A stretch of DNA of 64,000 nucleotides from Escarpia spicata (taxonomy: Eukaryota; Annelida; Polychaeta; Sabellida; Siboglinidae): positions 61,765,826 to 61,829,825 of the forward strand of contig OZ023210.1 of the NCBI GenBank assembly GCA_963995525.1, in the 5' to 3' direction. The notes under the pieces are model-generated. The model searched no databases and had not been told where the DNA came from. It saw only the letters and a program-made list of their open reading frames with translations. A program made the translations under genes and the position numbers. Numbering within the stretch: position 1 is the first letter of the stretch; every line of letters starts with the position of its first letter. Positions 1 to 64,000 of this stretch are shown here, piece after piece.

Positions 1-910
1 AGAACAAGGAGGAAGATCCATAGGTCTACTTATATGGCATTGGTTAAGTAATTGACTGAATGCGTTGTGTGGACCGACCAGCGTACATCGGCCGACTCTG
101 CATGGCGTCGCATCATGATTGGCACTTTCTTCACACATTTCACAGTTTTGTTTCTGCGATCCACTTTTCGAATCGGTTCAATAATTGTAGTACCGGTGAA
201 ATAAAAACGAGACTTGAGTTTTGTCGATCGAGTTGCAAACCAGCGTAGGCCTACATTTTACAACTAATCAGCTTTTAGACGACTACAAAACACGTTCAGC
301 AGCGTACAAGGTGTACACTGCCGGAAGTGTTTTGCTAGCATACTGTATTAACGTCACAATGCTAATTCTGACCAATGCCAATGACCGTTGTGTAGCAAAC
401 ATTGGCTGGAGTACGCGGACACATTCAGAGATTCACGAATTGGCCTTGTAGAGCGTCATATAATTTGAAGTCGAATTCTAGGGTAAGACAACAACTTAAT
501 AATAAATAAATAATTATTTAAGTACGATCATTTGTTAAAAATAACGGTTCCCGTATCCACTCATCTTTAACAGACTATGACGTCATCACATTGGCCGACA
601 TCAGGTCATTATGATCTGACCATGGGAGTTCTTTTTGTTATTAATTATACCCATTTTGTAAGCCATTACTGTTAATTTATAAAAGTGCTATCATGTTACG
701 TCACACGTCTGCTGAAAAAGGAGAGAGCTTCCTACTACCCCTCCTGGTACAAAGGCCCTTTTATGGCTGTTTTTTTATGCAAAAAGAATTAGGTTGAAGG
801 TTAGGGTTAGGTTGAAGGTACTTTTGACCAGATTGACATCGGGTGTTTACAGGCATTTGTACGTGGAAGTGTAGCAGGCAGTTTTGTCCGCTGAAAAAGC
901 GTCCTGTTAG
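1..910. other. USP upstream intron or intergenic, no gene seen
   Basis: AT-rich sequence with no convincing exon. It precedes the USP exon at 911, so it is probably an intron of that gene. A short GGTTAGGGTTAGG run at about 793-818 is too brief to be telomeric. Confidence 0.5.
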
Positions 911-1036
911 CGTGTCAATGTGCCGCCAGGTGACGCTCTGGTGACCCCTGCGACCATGTTGGAGGCGTGGAGAGCGGAGGAGAGCAACAGTAAGGTCCTG
1001 GAGAACAAGATAGTGTCACTGCTCATGGAGAACGGG
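911..1036 (+). CDS. Universal stress protein, penultimate exon (partial gene)
   Basis: Internal exon of a USP-family gene whose 5' part lies left of the window. It opens after a TTAG acceptor at 907-910 and ends at GGG|GTAAGT (donor at 1037), phase 0. The reading includes TMLEAWRAEESNSKVLENK, the amphipathic helix that precedes the nucleotide-binding loop in animal USPs. An in-frame stop just upstream (908-910) confirms that the exon begins about here. The alternative acceptor CCGCCAG at 922-928 has a poorer pyrimidine tract. It joins in phase to 2684. USPs are small cytosolic Rossmann-like proteins induced by stress; the family assignment is firm only together with the next exon. Confidence 0.75.
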
Positions 1037-1767
1037 GTAAGTATTCGCCGTACAGACACGTATCTCGAATCTGTGGATCATAAGAGACAGTGGTCAGTAT
1101 ATTGTATGGACGAGACACTTGCCCATGCATAGGAGAGAGTGCCTATAACACACACCTCTAACAATGATGCATTGTACAATCCAACATGTCATGCTAAAAA
1201 CCACGTAAACTAAACAGGCTACTTCGTGTTTAACTGGTTGTTTCACTTTTTGTTTCTTCATATAATTATGTTGTATTAATTCTGTCGTCCCATAACACAC
1301 CCCAACAAAACAACATTTTTGATTTCTATGCTGCCTGTTCTTGGTTCACTAGTAGGGCAAGGGTATGGTGTGCCTTTGAGAACAAGCGCATTTTTGGTTT
1401 ACAAAGTCCTTTATAGGCTTTAACAAATCATGTCAATGAAAAAGTGTCGTAAAATCATATTATTGTTGCTCAGATTGCCCCGCTATAGCTTGGGTTATCC
1501 CCTTGCAGTCTTTCTCTACAAAGTGAGGGATCTTCAATCTTTTACATCGAGCTGTCATATTTGACAATTATACGTCGTTGACGCCCGCGTGACGCAGGAA
1601 AAAATAAAAGGGAACAGAAATGAAAAAAGGGGGAGGGGCAACCAATGTTCAGGTATCCTGACCAGACGAATTCGGCAACCTTAGCGGCCACCGAGGATAT
1701 TCTCGGTCCAAAATAGCTCTAGCCCATCAACTACCCTACCTTTGTTGCCCCACACTGGCTATATAAT

Positions 1768-1935
1768 TCAAAGTGTGTGAGAGGCGAGCTCCCTCTTGAA
1801 GGACACCAAGGCGGGAGACTCTGCTACACTGGATGGGAGGGAGTTCCAGATAGGAATGGTACGGGGAAAGAAACTGTATTTAAAAGTGTTGGTTCTCGTA
1901 GATATGGAATCTATGACGTACTGACCAAAGACCGT
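1768..1935 (-). pseudogene. Non-LTR retrotransposon fragment, RT C-terminus
   Basis: On the minus strand, inside the USP intron, the translation contains STRTNTFKYSFFPRTIPIWN then SLPSSVAESPALVSFKREL and a stop at 1768-1770. SFFPRTI..WNSLP...V...SFK is the well-known last segment of many LINE ORF2 proteins. An upstream in-frame stop near 1935 shows that the copy is 5'-truncated or decayed. The LINE clade cannot be decided. Confidence 0.78.
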
Positions 1936-2159
1936 ATATCAATATAAGACGGTGCAGCGCGCGCTATCTACATTGTTCGAGGAAAGTACGTAAGCAGCAA
2001 AGACCGTCCCGCAGGCGCATGCGCTTACCTCCCGAATGGCGGACAAAAACCTTCATTGTAGACTGCCATTTTCTCGCTCAGTGACGCCTCCTGTCCAGAT
2101 AGACGCTCCTTGGTACTGACTACGTAATATTTTTGGAATTTCCAGGAACGTCTTGGCGT

Positions 2160-2605
2160 CTTGGGAACAGTGTGCGCTAAGGCCGGGATACATTGACATT
2201 TTTCACCCGACCAGTCAATATAATACCAGACCACATCAGACTGCAATGTATCCACTACACTGACCGTTACCAACAGCGCTATACTGGAAGCCTGTGCGAC
2301 GTAATAATCACGTAAACTTGAAACTTTCGAATACATCAGACGGACGTCGCCTAGCCCAGCCCCAACTACAACCGACGTAGTGACAAACTTTCAAGTTTAC
2401 GTGATTATGACGTCACGACGGCTTCCAGTATAGCGCAGTCAGTCTTGGTCGGTGTATTGGATGCACTGTACTCTGAGAGAGTCTGGTCTGGTGTGGTGTG
2501 GTGTGGTTTGGTTTGGTTTGGTTTGGTTTGGCCTGGTCTGGTCTGATATGGCCTGATCAGGCGTAAAGTGCCAGTGAATCCCGGCCTTCATAGGCACTTT
2601 CCCGT
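2160..2605. repeat. Large imperfect inverted repeat (foldback or MITE relic)
   Basis: Left arm about 2160-2325 and right arm about 2386-2605 are diverged reverse complements. The inner 45 bases are closest: ACTGGAAGCC...CACGTAAACTTGAAA on the left against TTTCAAGTTTACGTG...GGCTTCCAGT on the right. Outer matches include AAGGCCGGGAT against ATCCCGGCCTT. It lies just before the terminal USP exon. No TIR superfamily can be named. Confidence 0.7.
2484..2552 (+). repeat. GGTTT/GGTGT pentanucleotide repeat
   Basis: Short run of GGTGT, then GGTTT, then GGTCT units inside the right arm of the inverted repeat in the USP intron. Confidence 0.85.
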
Positions 2606-2683
2606 ACAATAAAATTAATGTAAGTAAATACGCCATATTCAGCAGAATATCAGTCATTAGACATTACGTCGACTTTGTTCCAG

Positions 2684-2896
2684 ATACCTTTGTCCGACAT
2701 TAATACCCGTATAGAACGGGGCTTGAAACCCGGACGCGTCATCGTTGACATCATGGAAGACGTCAACGCTCAGCTGGTCGTCATGGGTTCTCGCGGACTG
2801 GGCACGTTGAGACGCACCATCCTGGGCAGCGTCAGTGACTACGTGCTGCACCACAGCAAGGTTCCCATTCTCGTCGTTCACGATCCGGCCAAATAA
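2684..2896 (+). CDS. Universal stress protein, terminal exon
   Basis: Terminal coding exon of a USP-family protein, after the acceptor TTTGTTCCAG, with stop TAA at 2894-2896. It encodes KPGRVIVDIMEDVNAQLVVM followed by GSRGLGTLRRTILGS. The latter fits the USP ATP-binding motif G-2x-G-9x-G-S exactly. It then gives VSDYVLHHSKVPILVV, the last helix and strand that form the dimer face. The protein ends HDPAK, the usual place for this family. The 3' UTR is not delimited, but an AATAAA overlaps the stop codon (2892-2897). It lies on the same strand as TSC2, 5.7 kb upstream; no shared function is implied. No opposite-strand product in this stretch is supported. Confidence 0.93.
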   Translation: MPLSDINTRIERGLKPGRVIVDIMEDVNAQLVVMGSRGLGTLRRTILGSVSDYVLHHSKVPILVVHDPAK

Positions 2897-3937
2897 ACAG
2901 CGTCTACTTCGTCGAATGTCGCAAAATCGAACTCTGAATTAATGCTTTGAGTGCTTGTGATAACTTAATAAGCCGTCTGTTCCTGCAGAATTGGCGGCTG
3001 TAGACTATATATACGTACCAAAAAATTACATTTGATTGATAAGTGTATATATATATATATGCTACTATTTGGATTTATGAATATTTCATATTTTTTAATA
3101 GCGTCGAGACAGACACTGGAGGGGGTGGCATGGGTCTCAACAGCCCAGCTCCCACCTGCTTTGTGATCCACCTCCCACCATTCTGAGTGTCAAGCTCCCT
3201 ACACCCACCAAACTGGGACGTCCCACCAATTTTAGGAAAGATCCCTCCTCCCGTTTCCCTTGTCCAGCCTTCCCCTTCGCCCTACAGTTTGTTGTTACCC
3301 ATGTGGTTGACAACTAACCAATCAATGAACACTATCCGTAGGTCACATGATAAAGAAGTGTTATGTTTTGAAGTATTATTATTATTGTAATATTTTGTTT
3401 ACTACTAATGTGTCCTAGTTAGTTAGTTATAGGCCTACTCGCACCAATAGATCGCTGGCGATGCTTTGGATTAGACAGAAAATGAGTTCGTGGTTGTTAA
3501 TCAATGGTGTGTTTGCTTCTGCTTAAAAATAAAATAATTTGATACGTAAATGTTTTCTTAGGCCATTGTTTGTTTGCAGGGAAATTTCAATCGGTCGGTT
3601 AAAAATAACTATCAGAACTGCCCATCGTGCGGTGACGTGAGTTATGCAGAGACGAGGATGATCGTTTCCCGGAGAACTCTTCAATTGTATTTGTTACGAC
3701 GTATATATTTAATAATTAGTTCGCGTTAATGTGAACAATCTTATAATACCACACCACGTAGACCTCGGAACAATCGCATAACCCACGCGTAACTTTAACG
3801 ACAATCGATTTGCGCAAAACTTTTACAGATTAACCTGCTAATGTTCGAAAGAAAAATAACGCCTTTATTTGTTATTTTTCGAAATTCGCCGCTGGGAAAG
3901 GGTTCTTATCAGTTGTAGGGTTCTTACCAGTTGTAGG
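2897..3937. other. USP 3' flank, no gene seen
   Basis: Downstream of the USP stop. AATAAA occurs at 2892-2897 and again near 3527-3532, either of which could be the polyadenylation signal. Nothing else coding is recognisable. Confidence 0.5.
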
Positions 3938-4380
3938 GTGGTATTGTTATATTTAGGCCTATGATGACATTAAATTCCGCCGTTGTAACTTCAGATAGAC
4001 TTTTTAAATGTTGTGGCCCAATATCCCCATTCCACACGGTACCCGGGTGAAATTTTAAAATCTACGAACCATCCTAATATAAAGGGTCCGCTAGCCTGTC
4101 CACAAAATTGCATCCTTATATATATATATATTTAAATTTCACCCGGGGACCGTGGGGAATGGAGATCTTGGGCCTCAACATTTAAAAAGTCTACATCTGA
4201 AGTTACAACTGCGGAATTTAATGTCATCATAGGCCTAACGATATAACAATACCACCGATAGACAAATAATTATTATGTGTTTTATATATATATAGATATA
4301 TATATAACACATAATCATTATTTGTCTATCGGTGGTGTTGTTATCTTTAGGCATATGATGACATTAAATTCCGCAGTTGT
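3938..4380. repeat. Three-arm palindrome (two overlapping inverted repeats)
   Basis: Arm A (3938-4059, sense), arm B (4131-4288, antisense) and arm C (4299-4380, sense) share the sequence around GGCCTATGATGACATTAAATTCCGC. A pairs with the first part of B across a spacer of about 70 bp; B's distal part pairs with C across an AT-rich centre at about 4290. Arm C runs straight into the CA microsatellite. The architecture suggests a foldback element or an inversion-duplication; no transposase is present. Confidence 0.85.
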
Positions 4381-4384
4381 ATAT

Positions 4385-5404
<1,020 letters not shown>

Positions 5405-5602
5405 GACCCTGGCCTTCATGGGCCCTGGCCTTCGTGACCCCAGGCCTTCGTGGGCTCTGGCCTTCGTGAACCCTGGCCTTCGTGAACCCTGGCCTTCGTG
5501 GGCCCTGGCCTTCGTGAGCCCTGGCCTTCGTGGGCTCTGGCCTTCGTGAACCCTGGCCTTCGTGGGCCCTGGCCTTCGTGAGCCCTGGCCTTCGTGGGCC
5601 CT
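5405..5602 (+). repeat. 16-bp GC-rich minisatellite
   Basis: About 12 copies of GGCCTTCGTGGGCCCT with variants (GAACCCT, GAGCCCT). Confidence 0.95.
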
Positions 5603-5778
5603 AGGGACGTGCCTCTTGTGCCTATTTGTTAATCCCTCGCTGAATACATGATAGAATCAACTCTTCTTATATTCAAGGACCACCACGACCGTAGCAACGC
5701 AGCGGATCATTACCACGACCGCAAGAGTGCCACGATCGACGACGGATCGCCACGGCCGCATGCAGGGAGCGACGGGAG

Positions 5779-6099
5779 CGCAGTGGTGCAGTGGCTATAT
5801 AGTTTGGACCGAGAGAACCCGGGTTTGAATCGTGCTGCAGTGTCGAACCTTGGAGCAACTTCGTTCACTCTACGTTGCCCTAATTCACTCAGCTGTATGA
5901 ATAAGTACCTGGCTATAGACAGTGGTGGGTGTTTGTGTATGAATAGTCTTCGCGCATTAATTGCAGCATAGATGGATGCTTCCCAGAGAAGTGAGATAGG
6001 GTTCGATTGAACAGGTCTGCCGTAAAGTGTAAAGCGCCTTGGGCAGTCCTGAGGACTGGATACTGCGCTATATAAAAACTTACATTTATTTTACTTTAC
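5779..6099 (+). mobile_element. tRNA-derived SINE, copy 1
   Basis: Same family as the copies near 38270, 46238, 55165 and 62828. It has a tRNA-like head (GTGGTGCAGTGGCTATATAG; box B-like GGGTTTGAATCG), a conserved body (GTACCTGGCTATAGACAGTG; GGATGCTTCCCAGAGAAG) and the tail GTAAAGCGCCTTGGGCAGTC ... TACTGCGCTATATAAAAACT. Intergenic, sense to TSC2. No coding potential. Confidence 0.85.
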
Positions 6100-8589
6100 C
6101 ATCACGGGCCATCACGACTGCAGGAACGCCACCGACAACCATGAACGAGGACATTCTACGATCGATGGCGATGATGCAGTTCACATCCATCGTAATATAT
6201 GTGAAAGAGATATGCGAACAGAAAAGAAACGTCTAGCTCGATCATGAAAGTGGTAGCAACGCCAAAGACGACAACAAAGCTGTAATATGACGCCACTTCC
6301 GATATAATGACGTCATTTAACCGTCCCGGAAGTAATCCCCATCGTGATTTCCTCTGCTCTTAATTTGGGATCAACTGGATACCGTGTATTTACCTCGGAA
6401 AATGTTCGAAGTGCTCAACAAATCAACAACAGGTGCTCCAATGCCACGTGATGCAGTAACACACACATATATATATATATATATAATTGGTGCAGTTTCA
6501 GCGAACAATTATTGAATTGTAGCGAGAAATAAAAACTACTGATCAATCTTTGATGCGTTGTTAACTTTGACGGCCGAATATACGTCAACAAATCAGATAC
6601 AGATTCAGGGGGCAAGTGCCCCTCCCCCCTTCGGAGATCCACGACGATGTCCATCACGTTCAGATGGCTTGTTTTTTCTGTTGTCATTAATATATCTAGC
6701 TCGATGCATGCAAGTATAGTAACGGGTGGACTTAATTTACAAGACTTAAATATCACAATGCACTTACTATATGCTACGATACAGAGGGTGGCGGCTGGAA
6801 TTGTCAGTAGAATGTGCAAAACATAATTAATAATGCAATGTTAATTTTTTTTTAAGGCAAATTACAGCTACTTCAAACGCAAGCCGCTGTTCGGACAATA
6901 TACGCAACACATATATATCTTTAATTGCAAACGAGCCTGGTGAATTAAGTCATCTTTTACTAGATATAATTATCACAATATAACGTGGAATATATATTTT
7001 ATGGCAAGGCTGACAGGTATGCGAAATATAATTTGACGCTTATGATGCCGATCAGTCGCGATCACGTGCAAAAACAATGTTGCTCACGAGACACTTGGAC
7101 ACACATATGTCAGGGTGGGTACCCTTCTGATTATAGCATGGTTCCGAAAGGACGACGCAAGTATGCTTCTGGAGGGGCTTATCAATGAAGATGATTGCGG
7201 CTTCTTGTTTTGCCTGGTTCGCGGTGATAGTTTTTATGCTGATTTTAAGGCTAGCATGTTTAGCTGCATGTGCAAGTTTTAAGCAGATGTTGAATGATTT
7301 ACAGCTATTGGTTGACGGTCGACAGCGACATATAGAGATACGTGGGCAGACAATTAACCTCAAGAGATAGATCATAGCGAACATTATAAATTCAGCTGCG
7401 AAACAAGCCTGTTAGAATAGTATCTTAGCCAGTTAATTGGGTTCAATTTAATTTGTGCCTACGCCTACTCCAAATAGGGATGATTTTGGCAAAAATATAT
7501 GGTTTCAACTAATTAGCAAGGGTAATTTCTTGATAGTAGACACTTTTGCGAAGTAAAAATTTGAAAAACCATTACCAAAACCGCAATTTTTTTTAGAACT
7601 GAGGGGAGAGTTTGTTATCAATAAACCACAACACTGTAGTGTACACAACAAAATGTACCTAAAAACAACGATCGATATGACCATAAGGCCCTATATCAAT
7701 TGAGCTTTTTCTTGCGGTTTGATTCAAATTACTTATATCTATTTATATCCAAACGTAGGTAAAATTCTACGAATGACGACCTTTGCGAATTACATGAATA
7801 CCCAATGCGTTACTAATTATAATTGTTGTGACTTCTAGAAAACGAGTTTACGTGTGACAGCGCATGATATTGACTGCTCCGGTAGATGGCGTCGGCACTG
7901 CAAACGTCAAATGGCTGTGAAATGGAACAGTAGACTGCGATTATTTGACATGTAAATGCGTACTTTGTAGTTTTAACGGTATGTATTCTCTATAGAAAAT
8001 CATGCATGAACAATCTTCGAGATGCAATACTTTTTGTATTACATGAAGTCAGAAAATCGCGGGTAAGCGATCAAACATAGCGATCTCCCCCATTTTGTCT
8101 TGTATTATCGCTCACAGCTGATTTTTGCCTTGTGCTTAAACATTTTTGTTTGACAGCTGATTATGCAATTTGGCACATGCAGAATCACCAATATAAGCAG
8201 TATTAGGGTTTGCTCGAGAATTATGTACGAGAGGTATTAAAGAGAAAAAAGACTATAAGCCAATTAATACGAAATGTTATTAATACATAGTCAAGTTTTT
8301 ATTTTAGTTTAATAGACGTCCAAGCTCCTTTCTAGTCCTGACCCCGTCTACCTCAGGTCAAGGTAGTGAGTGTTCCTCATTTGTCAGCATTGGATTTAAT
8401 CCAAGTTCTGTCACCTGTAGTGAATGGACTTGGATACTGTCACATGCAACACTGTTTCTGTTTGCAATACTGGCAGTGGCACAACATCCTGAAGGACGGC
8501 TTCGGCCAGTGAACGGACACTTGGTCAACTAAGACACACATATTCTACTCACATTTTACACAATTAAGTTGCAGTATTTCCTGTTTTAG
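6100..8589. other. TSC2 upstream region, no exon or promoter identified
   Basis: AT-rich with a TA-dinucleotide run at 6468-6486. The TSC2 promoter and non-coding first exon should lie here or further upstream, but no TATA box, CpG-dense stretch or donor could be picked with confidence. Confidence 0.5.
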
Positions 8590-8624
8590 TGCGGCGTGCC
8601 AGGCGTGGCTGCCCAATCACAGCC

Positions 8625-63338
<54,714 letters not shown>

Positions 63339-64000
63339 GTATGGCTATAATCATCTCGGTGTAAAAATTTACATAATGCTGCATATTACAATTTCTGCGA
63401 TGTTGTGTACACAGTTTAGCTGCATTCTATTTGTTTGCTAAATATCTGGCTTTTGGTAGCACCTTTGTTTGAGCACTCAGTTATTGTTTAGTCACTGCCT
63501 GGCTCAAAATATTGCCCATTTGTAACTTGACATTATATTCCATGTTGGAATTGTTATTTTTAGAATTGCAGGTGTTTGGTTTAATTGAACCATGTATCAG
63601 TGGTTGTGATTTGTTCTGATCTGATTACTATTTGACTCTTGATTAACAGTTATCTTTGACACTAATCAGCACCCTCGTATTCAGTTACTGGTCCGGAACT
63701 TTTCAGTTCATTCGGTGGGATCCCCAAAAAAATAGTATCAAACGAAACCACGAATTGTGATAATCAAAATGTTTTCAAGATTCGATCGCTGGTTAATTTT
63801 GTTTCAAATTATGAAATACACTTTCGTTAATCAAGAATTTAATGTGGATCTATGTTGGATTTCTTTTTAAGCATAGAGCAACTGGTTTCCTTACTTGGGC
63901 CTACATGCGCCAGCATTAGAATACAATGATGGAACGCAGCATCATTTTAAAACCATGTCCAGGTATTGAAAAACTAGACTCGGTGATGTCACCTAAATTG
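63339..64000. other. TSC2: TSC2 intron 34 (partial)
   Basis: AT-rich, no exon encoding the expected asparagine-thumb segment (HLGNDF-like) seen on the + strand. The gene continues to the right. Confidence 0.6.

Noticed and set aside
793..820. GGTTAGGGTTAGG resembling telomeric repeat
   Set aside because: Only two TTAGGG units; too short to mean anything.
5779..5860. Functional tRNA gene at the SINE head
   Set aside because: Only box-like segments are present, no cloverleaf can be drawn, and several copies share the same non-tRNA body.

Overview
This 64 kb window is animal nuclear DNA. It is low in coding density, with GT-AG introns, SINEs, DNA-transposon relics and a very heavy load of tandem repeats. 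Two genes can be supported, both on the + strand: the 3' end of a universal stress protein (USP) gene, and nearly all of a tuberin (TSC2) orthologue. USPs of this type are known in molluscs, cnidarians and other invertebrates but not in vertebrates. That, together with the tuberin sequence and SINE style, suggests a marine lophotrochozoan, most likely a mollusc. The species is inference.

Layout. 1-2896: last two recognisable USP exons (911-1036 and 2684-2896), separated by an intron holding a LINE fragment and a large inverted repeat. 2897-8589: intergenic, with a double palindrome beside a long CA microsatellite, a 16-bp minisatellite and one SINE. 8625-63338: 34 coding exons of TSC2. All were joined by hand with consistent reading phase and give about 1633 codons, ending inside the Rap-GAP domain. 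The catalytic asparagine-thumb exon and the 3' end lie beyond the window. 63339-64000: intron 34.

TSC2 is the GTPase-activating subunit of the TSC1-TSC2-TBC1D7 complex, which turns off Rheb and so mTORC1. The N-terminal helical-repeat region (exons 1-14), the tuberin domain (about exons 15-24), an Akt-type RxRxxS site at the position of human S939 (exon 25), a 39-bp microexon and the start of the GAP domain (exons 32-34) are all visible.

The most unusual aspect is the introns. Adding the spans listed here, about 24 kb (more than a third of the window) is minisatellite, in over 20 unrelated arrays. The largest has about 100 copies of a 63-bp unit. Several arrays start at, or contain copies of, the adjoining exon/intron junction: exon 3 donor, exon 8 acceptor, exon 15 donor side, exon 16 acceptor, exon 21 donor and exon 22 donor side. 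The gene is therefore surrounded by serial decoy splice sites. A perfect 203-bp tandem duplication has also created a truncated second copy of exon 6. Four TIR transposon relics are present: piggyBac-like with a transposase N-terminus, a TTAA-flanked element, a hAT-like element nested in a SINE, and a TA-flanked element. There are also five near-complete SINEs and one split SINE. The very long open reading frames in this window are by-products of repeat units whose length is divisible by three, or of stop-free repeats, and are not genes.
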